DNA of 64,000 nt from Romanomermis culicivorax (taxonomy: Eukaryota; Nematoda; Enoplea; Mermithida; Mermithidae): contig CAWUHX010000305.1 of NCBI GenBank assembly GCA_963922205.1, forward strand, positions 1 through 64,000. The letters run 5' to 3'. Numbering within the stretch: position 1 is the first letter of the stretch; each line of letters starts with the position of its first letter. Under the pieces are notes generated by a model that did not search any database, was not told where the DNA came from, and saw only the letters and a program-made list of their open reading frames with translations. Shown piece after piece: positions 46,266-57,782 of the stretch. The position numbers and the translations under genes were made by a program.

Positions 46266-46740
46266 TAGGACTGATCGAATTTATGTTTTTTACTTTCATG
46301 GTTTGCCAGCATTACAGTGTTTTGTAGCAGCACTCGACATTTTTCATCTTTTGACAAAGAATTGTTCAAATGTCAGAAACCTGGTCCTCTTTTCCTGTAT
46401 AGTTTCCCTGTAAGTTGAAATTTTATTGCATTGTGGTCAGATGGAAAACCACTGATCACATCACAGCTAGAGACATCACTTAGTAACTCTTCAGAAACAA
46501 AAAAATAATTTAGTCTACATTTCACTGTTACTGATCCTTGTTGGGACCATGTGTACCTTTTTTGTTTGGATGTTTTGATCTAAAAGTATCTATCAGGTCA
46601 ATCTTTGAAGCGTGTTTCAAAAATTCAGAGATTGAAGCTTATTGAAGCTTTTCTTATCAGTGTAAAGATATTTTTCCTTTTTGGATCATTTTTTAAACCT
46701 TTGGCATTTAAAGAAAAAAATTAAGATTGTATGACATAGG
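46266..46740 (-). pseudogene. Non-LTR retrotransposon, endonuclease end (5' of the MULE insertion)
   Basis: On the minus strand the sequence around 46430-46380 reads SDHNAIKFQLTGKLY. SDH is the closing motif of APE-type endonucleases of L1/Tx1-like elements. Further upstream pieces (MVPTRI..., WSQQGS-like, near 46500-46560) fit the same domain but are frameshifted. With 40150-43201 it forms one element interrupted by the MULE. Confidence 0.6.
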
Positions 46741-46886
46741 TAGGTAAAAAAGTAAAAAAGAAATTTCTGAATATTTAGGCACTATTTTTGACAGGTGAAG
46801 AACTTATGTGTGCATTTAGAAGTTTTTGGTATGATTATGAATCATACTTTTAACTGATTAGTTTTCGAAAAACTTTTGGCACAATC

Positions 46887-47135
46887 TTTCAGCACTCTCA
46901 CTATTAGGGTACCTTGAAATCCTCTCACTAAATTATAGGAACTAAAATTACTAGATCTGTTTGAATTTGATGCAATCTTTCAGCACTCTCAATATTGGGG
47001 TACCTTTAAACCCTCTCACTATACAATATAAACATACGAGTATCAAGGTATGGTGCAATCTTTCAGCACTCTCACTTTTGGGGTAACCCTCTCACATACG
47101 ATCTTTCTTATTTTTTCTACGAACCCCTCTCACAT
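46887..47135. repeat. Short tandem repeat GCAATCTTTCAGCACTCTCA
   Basis: Three imperfect copies of a 60-75 bp unit (CAATCTTTCAGCACTCTCA, GGGGTACC, CCCTCTCACTA) near 46889, 46972 and 47050, followed by two short CCCTCTCACATACGATCTTT units. Confidence 0.75.
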
Positions 47136-47376
47136 ACGATCTTTAACATGACCAACATCAAAACTCTGATTTATGTGTTTAAATCAGCTAAACAAAACAG
47201 GTTAATCAAAGCAATGGACAACCAGAAGAAGAAAAAACAATAAATGAATGCATATAAGTCAATGTAAAAAATTAATATTTTATTTATCTTCTTTATGTTT
47301 TTTTCTTATTTTGACGTTTTTCTTTTCATATTTTTTGTTGTTCGGCTGTTAAATCGTCCGACCGTATTATTGATGG

Positions 47377-47802
47377 CTAACGATCTTTTTTGAATAAAGC
47401 TAATTCGTGAATAAATTTGGCCACAAAAAATTTTTCATGGGTCAATGCAAAATCGGCTTTGATATCTGAATATGCTTTCCAGACATTTAAAACTCCAATA
47501 TAATCGATGTGAAATTTGTCTGCTTTGTCCTGTGGGATCTGCATCACTTGTTTAAGGAATTTTTTAAATTGTCTCACTTTTGTCTTGAAATTATCTTTGG
47601 GCTCCAATGGAAATAAATGGGTTGGCAAATTGTAAATCCAAATGGTGGTTTTGCAGCAACTTTGATCCAAAATTTCGATTTTGAGCTTGATTATCTTCAT
47701 TTCTGATTCTAAAATTTGTATTGGATGAATAATAGATGCTGGCACATCGTTTGTCTCATCCTGACCTTTTTCAGCCGACCTTTGATCTAAACTTTCATCC
47801 AA
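47377..47802 (-). CDS. Uncharacterised 141-codon frame, possibly ORF1 of the non-LTR element
   Basis: Uninterrupted minus-strand frame with a charged, helix-rich composition (ESEMKIIKLKIEIL, then KVRQFKKFLKQVMQIP and FHIDYIGVLNVWKAYSDIKADF). The second half has the look of an RNA-recognition-type fold found in ORF1 proteins, and its position 5' of the endonuclease in the same orientation suits ORF1. I do not recognise it with certainty. The start codon is not supported by context. Confidence 0.35.
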   Translation of the reverse strand: MDESLDQRSAEKGQDETNDVPASIIHPIQILESEMKIIKLKIEILDQSCCKTTIWIYNLPTHLFPLEPKDNFKTKVRQFKKFLKQVMQIPQDKADKFHIDYIGVLNVWKAYSDIKADFALTHEKFFVAKFIHELALFKKDR

Positions 47803-47810
47803 TCACGTAA

Positions 47811-49753
47811 TCTTCATTGTATTTTTCGAATTTTCATTTAATTTGCCTTTATTATTTTTATTTTACATTTAAAAACATAATAGATGATTCTGAAGTCCTA
47901 AAAATAACTCATACACAATCTTCGTAATTTTGTAATTTTATGCTGGAATTAGTAAAAATCAATGTTGTTGCACACACAAGTTATAAAAAATTTACATAAA
48001 ACTATATCTTTTGTGCCTACTTGTACAGAATAAACTATGCAACCAATGCTTTTTGTGTACAGACCATACGTGCACTAGAGAGAAAAAAACCACCATCCAG
48101 TAGGCCTGCTGATGGTCTAGCCCGCCCTGGAAATATCATCACAATCAAGAAAATTTGAGGAAGAAAAAGAAACCATCAACCTCACAAAAATGTATAGAAA
48201 TCTTATGCAAAAGATGTGATTCATTACAAAAAAATTATCATTATTTTGATGTTTTTTTTCTCTCGTCTGATTTGTATGTAGTGTCTAACCCGTGAATTCT
48301 GTTTTTAAGATTTCAATTTTGCATGAAATCGTCAAGCTCTAGGCCGTGGACCTCGGAGGTGTCTGTCATATATACAGACACCTTCGAGGGTGTCTATACA
48401 TATGACAGACACCTCCGAGGCTTTATTTGAATTCACGATTGTGCACATTGAACACTTTGTTATCACCATGGAATGTTTGGGACTGAGCAAAAAATCAGAG
48501 CTGATCAATTCAGCCTATTTACATTTGTCCTTGAAATTTGGCCCCTTGGCATACACTGGTCCACATAAGGAAGAAAAACTGTACTATTTTCACAAATTGC
48601 TTCATCATAATCTATGTGACAGTCTAGAAAATTTCCTATGTGCTTTAAAAAACTAATATATCTTGCTCATTTAAATTTGTTTATGTATTTTTTCTCTTTT
48701 CAAAATTTTGAGTGTTAGTCTTGACATAAATATCTTTGTAGTATTGCCTCCAGCTGTCTTCAGGTATTGTTTCTTTTTATGAAAATTTCCACCCAAACGT
48801 ATCAGTTCAGGACTCTCATAACTTAGGGTCCCAGGGTTTTCCAATTTATTTTATTCTTCCCTTTTTTCTCTCGCAACAAAATGAGACTAATGCCCCCTTT
48901 TATTATTTTCAACTTTCCCCTTTATTTCTGACCAACTACAGGGGCTCCCAGCAACCCATAGGGTAGCTGGCCTTTGGGGTCACTATGTAGTAGTGATGAG
49001 TCCCCTGAGTCACTGTGCGCTAAGAACTCGGCATCTGGTGATCCCCAAAGTCCACTTTTCACCAATCCATGAGATGTTAAACTTCTGATTCCCACGCAAA
49101 TTTCCTTCATTGTCTTCCTTTCTCCCGAAAATATCTTTCTACCTTAGTCACATTTTATTTTCCACAGGGGGAGGGGTGTTATATACCACACACATAGCTA
49201 AACTGATACTATAGTAAATTTTCTACAGTAATAACTTCCCCCAAACACATTTAAAAAAAATAAACATGCATACATTTTTATTTCTTGTCTTCATTATATT
49301 TTTGCATAAATCTATTTTGTCTGTTTTTGTTATGGCTTGCCAGAAAGACGAGGTTTCTGGCAGAGTTGTTTTTCAATTGGATTATATTTTGATGTGTTAT
49401 ACTTTCGCCTGTGAATAAAACGTTATGGAAAGTGTTCCATTTTACCCACCAGAATTTTAGGCTGCTCTGTTTATTCCACAATTTTCGGTTGTCGTTATTT
49501 ATTTATTTATTTCAGTCTTTTTCATTTATATTTCACCTTACCCCTTATTTTTGATCAATCTTCCCACCAAACCCCGAACAGAACTCTATTTCTCCTCTTC
49601 CTTTCCCTTACCCCTTCCTCCTTTCAGTTTTTCCTTCTTCATTTTATTTTCGCCTACCACCATTCACCTACATTGCACAGACTTCCCTTTAAACATTAGA
49701 ACTCAGGATTGGTCAGATAAAATCCAAAATTTTTCACCATAACATGTACCATT
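47811..49753. other. Intergenic region
   Basis: Contains a 70-bp hairpin at 48351-48420. A 75-90 codon plus-strand frame (48390-48656) and a minus-strand frame (49278-49481) have no recognisable motifs. No tRNA or rRNA is seen. Confidence 0.4.
48351..48420. repeat. Perfect hairpin of 21-bp arms with nested inner hairpin
   Basis: The outer arms beginning CCTCGGAGGTGTCTG are exactly complementary over 21 bp to the right end (CAGACACCTCCGAGG). The 28-bp middle again folds (TACAGACACC / GGTGTCTATA) around TTCGAG. Nearly all 70 bases can pair. Confidence 0.9.
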
Positions 49754-50388
49754 CATTTGTCTAAATCCATGCGAAAATTTAGAGCTACACCATAAATACC
49801 CCTTTGATCAATTCTGGCACAAATAAATTAAACCCCAGTTTTACATGTCTATTTTTGCTTCAAATTAGCAATGATGTCTCAGTCAATTTTCGACAATGTT
49901 TTTTGAAATTTTTTAAACGATATTATTTTGATAATGGGGCTTTTAGGCGGTTGTTCTAGTGGTTTTCTGGACTTTTAGTTAACCCAGATCATATGATGGG
50001 ATTTAGAACATTAAGTTTTATCCCTCGACAAATTTTCAATTTAAATATTACAACGCGGGATTGATCATATGAAATCAAATCCTATTTGACCGTAGAGAGT
50101 ACCACTAGTGAACCTAACTGCATGCGAAAATGCATAACTACAAGATAAAAACCCATTGATCAATTTCAGGGGAGCCTTCAGGAAAGGTTTGTGTTTGCCA
50201 AGAATATCACGATTTTTAGTAAATGATTTTTCCTAGTATAGTCCCTTCAAGGCAATGATTTTTTATCTCTTCTGAATATCAATAAAAGCTAAATGCCTTG
50301 TGGCATATTTTGGAAATTGCATATTAGATAAACAATGTTCTCGTGAATTTTTATTGTGGCTATTCATTCGAGGCTATTAAAACATACA

Positions 50389-50768
50389 TCATCCCTTGGC
50401 ACGACTGACAACTATACCACAAAGACAGTTAGGTTTGGGTTCAGCAGAGTAGCCAATCTTCGTCCAGGTTGAATGCTTCAAGTAACAAACGCCGTTGAAC
50501 CAAGCGAAATGTGTGCAACTAGATGAAAAAACAAAATCTATCGAATACTTGTAGGAAAATTACTTTATACATACTTCGAGTTCTCTGTGCATCTTAATCC
50601 ACATTGTTCTGGTAAAGAACGCACATTAGAAAAATCGGTTCCCGCAAAATCGCAATCTTGACGCCACAGTATCTGATACCCGTTGTTGTAGCTCGTTTGA
50701 TAGTCCGGTTTGACGTTATGCATCATTATCAGGCATATCAACAAATTCAGTGAAGAGAAAGTCGACAT
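50389..50768 (-). CDS. Secreted PAN/Apple-domain protein, copy 2 (107 aa, two exons)
   Basis: Exon 1 is 50768-50575 (194 bp) and exon 2 is 50518-50389 (130 bp). The 56-bp intron runs from GTATGT to TCTAG. Same lengths and phase as copies 1 and 3. The protein starts MSTFSSLNLL, with a hydrophobic leader, followed by CDFAGTDFSN, CGLRC, CTHFAWFNGVCYLKHS and NCLCG, ending SRAKG. All cysteines of copy 1 are kept, no stop or frameshift occurs, and most differences are single residues, which suggests selection to keep the protein. Confidence 0.75.
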
Positions 50769-52177
50769 GACGAGAAGTTTGATTTGATCGAATGGGAAAG
50801 TGAATACGTTGCGGTTGGTATTATATCATGTTTGGGTTATCACATGATTTAATTCTTTTTCTTCCACTGAACATCAATCAATTTATGAACCGATAATTGA
50901 AAAAAATGTTCTGCCCATTCAGGCCGAATCATCAATCTGCTTAATTGCTACTGGTTTTTAGTACTCGAAGGGTTGCCTGCAGGAAATCATTGAAATGTAA
51001 AAAACAGGTGCAGTGGGAAGTGAATGATGATTTTAATAGAAGAATCACATTGAAATGGGTCAACAGGTTCAGAGTTGGAACTTAATTTTGCTAGTAGTGT
51101 CCAATGTAGGTGAATGACTTTCAAAGAGATTTCAACGATATAAAATCTTCATTTATCCTCATTCCATAATGAGAATAATGAGGTCAATAGAAAATGAGTA
51201 TAACTAGGAGAGTCCTTTACGCCAAATACCACACTCAAGCACCCAAGATGCTCAGTTTGATTCTCACCAGGAACGATTTTTTTCAAAAGATGACGTTATG
51301 CAGAACATGTTTCAGAGACACATGTCCATCCATCTATGGGTATTCCCCTATACTACTGTACCCTCTCATTTTGAAATGATTGATTGGTGCAACAGAAGGA
51401 TTTTCAACAAATATATCCTTAATACAGATCAGGAAATCAATTTCGATAATTAGTGCCTCCAATCCAAGTGGCTACACGTAGAAATTTTTGGTCAGAAATA
51501 TAGCTTCAAATCCTTGTACTTATGAGGAACCAAACAAATTTGTCATTTTGTCTGATATGTGCGTACTAGATTTTTCAAAAAATTATTTATACTTTATTAT
51601 GCAAATAGTTGACAGTAATTGGAAAAACGTTTTTCTGCCAGGTTAAAATATATATAAATGGAAAAGTCATTCCAAAGAGGTACTTAATATTAAAATAGTA
51701 GGAAAATTTTTGACATTTGCAATTTTAATTTTCTAGTGGCGATAGATATCCTTGTGTAGCGTTTTTGGAAATGGATCCTAAACAAGCACTTCGCACAGCA
51801 GCTGGATACATTTAATGGCGAAAATATAGGAAATATCAGGGAAAATAAGGAAGCTATTGATATAGTAAAAATGATCGAAAATAGTACGTCAGTTGATTTA
51901 ATGGCACCAATACACATGTACCCATTCATGCAAGAACAATTTTTATTGAATAAGTGTAATATAAAAGTTGAACTTTACTGCATCAAGGACGAAATTTGTA
52001 TAAATATAGATATAAATATGAATATAGACATAAAGAAGACGATAATGAAAAATATAAAATTAAAATCAAACATATGTCTTTATTCATAAAGAAATTTGAA
52101 ATTGGTGACAATATCAATTCAGTCTCAGAATCAATGTGTTTGAACACGTCAGCTAAGTATCCTATGTAGATGTGTGA

Positions 52178-52597
52178 CCATACATGGACATGGGGGAGTT
52201 GGGGGGTTTTGACCCCCAGCAGACTTTGATCGACCCCCAGCAGATTCTTGCTGACCCCCATCAGATTCTACCACCCCAGCAATGATAGAGAAGATGACGA
52301 TTGAAAATGAGCGAGAGAGAACAGAAAGTTGTCATAAAAATGGGAACGATGTTGTAGTTTAACAATTTTTCTAAACAAAGCATACTTGATTCCAAAAAAG
52401 TAACATTAAAACTCTATAAAAGTGCAGTGTAAGCAAATAATTTCACGTATCTGACTAATATAAGTTGAAGAATATGCGGCTTGAATGTTAGAAGACCCAT
52501 CTGAGACCTTTTTTCATTATCAAGAACGAAAAAAATTGTATTCCACCCCCTGTCCTGGCTGACCCCCGGGCAAAATTTCTATACTGCGCATGTATGG
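52178..52597. mobile_element. CCATACATG-ended non-coding element
   Basis: Ends CCATACATG and CATGTATGG form inverted repeats, flanked by TGA (52175-52177, 52598-52600). The corresponding point in block 1 (GTGTGATAACCGG, about 35010-35022) is uninterrupted. It contains a CCCCCAGCAGA-type direct repeat (52214-52262). No ORF of note. Confidence 0.65.
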
Positions 52598-52883
52598 TGA
52601 CAACTAGTCTATACACAACTCCAAATCGTTGATTGACACCTCTTAATTCTTTATTCTCGGAACTTTTACCTCACAGAATAGTTCTAGCCGATGGAGCTAG
52701 AGGTAGTTATAAAAACGATCCATTCTACTTAATGAATTTTGGAATAAATGAATTAAAAATTACTAATGGCCCTACAGTAGTACCTTCAATGCCTCACATG
52801 TTGAATTTTTATGAGAATAAATATTTAGGCACATATTTAGACACATATTCAAATATTTGATGGACTAGGACTTAGCAATGTCA

Positions 52884-53118
52884 ATTGAAATGCTCCTAAA
52901 TAATGGAAGTGGAAAGCAAGTAGTATTTCAGATTTTCACGATTTTCTGATTAATAGTATATCATGTAGGATTGGAAATTTGTGAGCATACTGACCTAACC
53001 TTTAACAATTTTTCGAGTGAAAGGTACTACGGTAAGAGCTCTATGTAATAGATTTTGTTGACCGTACTGATATTTGTCACTTTTCTATTTGGAAGCATTT
53101 TATAAAAAACAGAGTATA
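52884..53118. mobile_element. TAGTCTG-family MITE, copy 8
   Basis: The left end is worn (TTGAAATGCTCC) and the right end is AAAACAGAGTATA. It lies inside the capsid remnant of block 2, where block 1 has different sequence. Confidence 0.7.
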
Positions 53119-54090
53119 GTTAAAGATGGTAGTACTAGTATACAGATGAATTTCGGAATGGTGATACCTAAAGATGAAATAGAAGCTATTATTTACGCTG
53201 AATTTGGTTATCTTATGATGATTGACAAAAATTGTGAAACTCTTACAGTTTACGCCCATTTTTGTTTAGTACGCCCATTTTTTTATTTTTGTATATCTTG
53301 TATATATATTTTTTCAATAAAACGACAAAACATGTGTAAAACAATTTTGTTGCAACACCATACCTTGGACATAAAATCGTGTTACAATTATTCTTTGATG
53401 ACTATGATTAAATTAGTAATAAAATTATCGTGCACCTGTTGAAGTCTTAAATATCATATACTATTTTCACACATTCGATGATTTGTGCAGGTATAGGGTA
53501 AAAACATTTTAAAAATACTACTTCAGTATACCATTAATGTGGTAGGTAGTCACTTCGAAGTATACATAATTATATACTAAAATTGATAAACATTGCAGTC
53601 ATTCTTCACGAAAATTTGGCGAAATTAAGCTTTTACTCTTTGAGTATTCTTTGCCCCAATTGGCCAATGTTTCACACATATAATTTTTCTACCCTTTAAC
53701 GCACCATAAATCTTTCACTTCTTGACCCACATTCCTTCCAACTTTTTGTTTGTCAAATGCTATAGCCCAGTGTTCAGTGTAGTCAATTTTGTGATGTAAA
53801 AACATAGTAGTCGCCTAACAACAGTATGACAATGCATCATTTTTATGCAAAATTTGGATGCAAATGAGCAAACATTTAATCAGAGTATTTTTTCACCCAT
53901 CTGCTAATTCACCTACACATATAACTTTTCTACATTATAAAAGCTTTTAATGTGCTCACAAACCTTTCACTTTCCGACCTACATTCCTTCCAACTTCTTG
54001 TTTTTCAAACCTTATAGTGCTGGTCTGATCAATTTTGTGATGTGAAAACACTCAACTACAGTTTGACCCTGTACAAACTACATTTCATAG

Positions 54091-55029
54091 TACAGGGTGT
54101 TCGACCTAAGTATCACTGATTTAGTTTTCATGCTATTCAGTCAATACTGATCGATAAATGATTAAACTTTACAGGCATTATCCCTAGGCATTAGGATTTA
54201 TTCTTACTAATTTTCATCACATTATATGGAGTAGGTCAATAATTATAAACTTCAAAATGATCACCACCATTTTCAATCATTTTGTGCAGGCGTTGATGAT
54301 ATTCTAAAACCACTTTTTTCACATTTCTACTGCAACCTAATCGAATGCTCCAATTATCCGATTTTTCAACTCAAGAATGTTAACTTGATGTGTGGTGTAG
54401 ACCTTGATTTAATTAAGCCCCAAAGAAAAGTCACACGGTGTCAAATCAAGGGATCGTAGTGGCCAAGACATGTTACATCATCCATGACCCATCCACCTGT
54501 TTGGAAACTGTTCATCTAATCAATCACAAACCATTCAGCCCTAATGAGGCGGAGCGCCATCCTGCATAAAAATGACGTCGTTTTCGAGATTTTTTCCGAT
54601 AAAATTGGGAAGAATTGATTTCGTAGCATGTCCGAATAACGAGCACTGTTTATTGATTCCTCAAAGAAAAACGGACCAAAAACCCCATGGCGACCAATAG
54701 CTGCCCAGACAGTCATCATTGGGGAATAAAGTGCTTCTTCAGCAATCCAATGTGGATTATTAGGCGACAACCTCACTATGAAATTTTCTCTGCCCCGTAA
54801 TAACCCTTGGGGTCGACTCAAACCATGCGACTACTTTTGCACGTTCAGATAAAGAATAGGACACAGCTAATTTACCATAAAATATCAAACAAATGTGCAA
54901 GAGGTACGAAACTTTAAAAAAATGTTGAATGTGTACGCTATGTTTTTGTAAGGTTTCATTCATATTGCTTTAAAATTTCCAGGTTTACAAAAAAGCAAAA
55001 CCGGTGATACTTTGCTGGAACACCCTGTA
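54091..55029 (-). mobile_element. Internally deleted Tc1/mariner-type transposon
   Basis: Ends TACAGGGTGTTC (54091) and GAACACCCTGTA (to 55029), with inverted similarity over about 30 bp including AAGTATCAC; the terminal TA are probably the target duplication. At 939 bp it is shorter than the usual 1.2-1.3 kb. Confidence 0.85.
54390..54963 (-). pseudogene. Mariner-type transposase remnant
   Basis: Minus strand. 54963-54760 has YSLSERAKVVAWFES, part of the N-terminal HTH region. 54821-54516 has MTVWAAIGRHGVFGPFFFEESI, followed by a frameshift. In the next frame FMQDGAPPH (second catalytic Asp) is visible near 54545-54572, and LTPCDF (third acidic residue region) near 54430-54455. The region with the first catalytic Asp is deleted between the two halves, so the protein cannot be active. 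Confidence 0.75.
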
Positions 55030-57019
55030 TTTAAAGTCTTCATCATTTTTATGCACAAGTCAAGCTAATTTTTGACCACCATGATGGTCATGACCCATAT
55101 AACCATTCAAACAACATTGGGTCTCTGATTATTTGTTGCAACCTTATGCCTGCAGACTGGTGGAGGAAGTCGTTTTAAGCACAACAGTCTTGAAAATTTT
55201 TTTTAAATTGTAAACGATACTGACTCGTAATATGATACCATCAAGTTTGATTGATGGTTCAGCTGTTGACCATATAGCCATTCTACAATAATTTGTAAAA
55301 AAATTCATTCTGAATGTTTTATGGTTTATTAGATGATCGGTTTGTCCTGTGTGCTGCATCCTTTTTCGAAATCTTTAGGGTAATGTAATACCTAGGCACA
55401 GAAATGATAAAAACTTTTTGTAAAAATTTCCCAAAAATGAGTAAACCCATAAAACTATTAGGTTTCGGGTATAAAAGGCTCAAGGGTTTCATTGCTTTAC
55501 AGTTTTATGCCCAAAAAATATGTAAAATTTTTAAACTTGTACAAAAATTTTAAAATTTTTTTTGTAAAAAAATATCTTAAAAGCGAGTTGAAGGCTCGAG
55601 GGATTTACAGTTTTACGTGCTTATTCGTTTTCTAAAACTTCCGAAAACTTTCCAAGATTTTACGCCCCGAGACAACTTTGCATCACCAAATTTTTAACAT
55701 CTGAGCCGAGTTGGGTCGACTCTCGCTACTTTCTACATCAATGTGAAATTTTGCACAAGCGACAAATGTACTTCCTGCACTTTCTGTAACGCCCTTCACA
55801 TTTTATGAATTTGGATCAAATTTCATGCTGGACCGTACTTTCTACACCTCCTGTACCACCCCACACGTTATGGGTGGCAGCCCTAGCCTATACTTGCAAC
55901 ATGCCCATGTGTTGTGTACCCCCTGTATCAGCTCTTATAACTACTGACAGACTTCTCAGATGTTTTTTTTGCATATAATTTTTTGGTTTTGTAACACAAG
56001 TGTAAATTTTGATCAATTTCACAAACGTAGTTCCTGATTTAGTAAATATGAGCTTCAGATATTTATGGTTTGTCGGTAAGCTTTCGGCAGTAGAAAAATT
56101 ATAACATTGTACGCATTTATGCACAGCATGGAAATACTGCTGGGGGTCAGCTAGGACATGAGCTGGATTGGTTGTTCCTGATAACAAAAGGATGGGTCAT
56201 CTAACATCCAAATATCATATTCTTCCATCTATGTTAGTAAAATATGTGAAAATATTCGCTTGTTTACCAATTTTTAAAAATTTAATGTTGCTCCTTTGGT
56301 ATCAAGTGTGCTTTGTTTGGAAAAATCTTTATCATTGTCGTTTTTAAAACATTTTACATTTTTTCTTGTTTTCCTTCATCACATTTCCGATCACTACTGG
56401 GTGGTCGAATTTTCTGGGTGTCAGCAAGAATCTGCTGATGGAGAGTCAATCAAAATCTGCTTGAGGTTCAGACATCCCTGTGTGCATGTTTACAATGTTG
56501 TGCATAATGAGATGATGTACTTTAAAGCATTATAACATCGGTACTTTTAGTTTCCTCAGTTTTGGCTCATTGAAGACCATATGGTTGCTCTTTAAACTGA
56601 CAAAATTGTTGGGATTGGCCGGAATCTATTTGAGTTGCTGTAGGGCAAAATGTGCAAATTTTTAACAAGTAAATCTTGAAATTTCTCGGTTCTTTTGTTC
56701 ATAAAAAAGCTAACAAACAATTTTTTGTCGTAAATATAATATATAAATGTAGCGCAAACTTTTCTCTGTCATTTAAATAAATCTGAACAACATAATAATG
56801 AAAATTGACGGAACCGTACATGAATATGCAATACCAACTATTTTTTCCAGTTTTATGCAAATTTTCGCAACTTTACATGCCCATAACATCATGGAAAATG
56901 GTTTTTGAATAAAATAATTGTTATAGTGGTAATCAACGTCAAAAAGTGAACAATATATGTAAAATTCAGAACAAATTATTTTTAATTATTGATCCTCGCA
57001 GCAAGTGACTCCTGAGGGA
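55030..57019. other. Intergenic region
   Basis: Nothing supported. Frames at 55888-56187 (-) and 56296-56535 (+) lack recognisable motifs. Low-complexity TTTTTGTAAAAA blocks occur at 55400-55600. Confidence 0.4.
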
Positions 57020-57782
57020 TTAGTGTCTTCTGAATATCAATAAAGACATGCTCCATAATCAACATAGTCACTTCATTCGCTAATGACTTATGCGGCATTT
57101 GTTTGAAATTGTCTACTATATGAACAATGTTCTGATTAATTTTTATTATGGCTATTTATTCAGGCCCATTAAAATATACGTTATCCCTGGGCACGACTGG
57201 CAACTATACCACAAATACATTTTGGTTTTGGTGCAGCAGCGTAGGCGATCTTCATCCAGGTTGAATGCTTCAAGTAACAAACGCCGTTGAACCAAGCGAA
57301 ATGTGTGCAACTAAAAGCAAAAATAAGATCCATCAAATACTTGTAGGAAAATTACTCTATACTTACTCCGAGTTATGTGTACATTTTGATACACATTGCC
57401 CTGGTGAAGAACGCGAATTGGAAAAATCGTATCCTGCGAAATCGCAATCTTGATGCCACAGGATTTGATACCCATTGTTGTAGCCCTTTTGATAGTCTGG
57501 TTTGACATTATGCATCATTATCAGGCATATCAACAAATTCAATGTAGAGAAAGTCGACATGATTAGGAGTTTGATTTGATCCAGTGTGAAAAAGCATACA
57601 TTGTGATTGGTATTTTAGTATGTTTATGTCATCACATGATTTTAAAAAACATTTTAGACTGAACATCGATCAATTTATGAAGAGATCGTTGAAAAAAATA
57701 TATATTCTGGCCATTCAGCCGGAATTATCAATTTGCTTAATTGATACTGGCTATTAGAACTTGCAGAGTGGACCTGCACGAG
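57020..57782. repeat. Duplicated block, copy 3 (truncated by LTR element 2)
   Basis: Matches the PAN-gene part of blocks 1 and 2 from about CTTCTGAATATCAATAAAG to AGAACTTGCAGAGTGGACCTGCACGAG. There the LTR begins; block 1 continues GCCATTAAAATGTAC. The remainder (capsid part) is missing from the window. Confidence 0.8.
57181..57560 (-). CDS. Secreted PAN/Apple-domain protein, copy 3 (107 aa, two exons)
   Basis: Exon 1 is 57560-57367 and exon 2 is 57310-57181, with a 56-bp intron (GTAAGT...TTTTAG). The stop is TAA rather than TGA. MSTFSTLNLL leader, then CDFAGYDFSN, CVSKC, CTHFAWFNGVCYLKHS and KCICG. It is the most diverged of the three (for example PGQCVSKC for PEQCGSRC), but it keeps every cysteine and the exon lengths 194 and 130. 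LTR element 2 starts 222 bp upstream of its ATG, so its promoter region may have been altered. Confidence 0.75.

Larger units (their letters stand above)
51750..53262 (+). pseudogene. Polinton/adintovirus-like major capsid gene fragment, copy 2
   Basis: 51871-51990 has QEQFLLNKCNIKVELYCIKDE, matching the remembered pattern FxQxKFLLNGVExRVRLxRSKD of F54H12.2-like capsid proteins. 52640-52860 has YKNDPFYLMNFGINELKI and VVPSMPH. 53119-53262 has VKDGSTSIQMNFGM and EAIIYAEFGY, matching the C-terminal VKxGxxRxExxF...VxxIxxAEF pattern. The gene is interrupted by a 420-bp element and a MITE and has many stops. Three separate blocks in the right order make the identification firmer than in copy 1. Confidence 0.6.
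49754..53816. repeat. Duplicated block, copy 2
   Basis: Direct-orientation relative of 32078-36078 (same gene order and spacing). It carries two insertions missing from block 1: a 420-bp element (52178-52597) and MITE copy 8. It lacks MITE copies 6 and 7. Confidence 0.85.
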
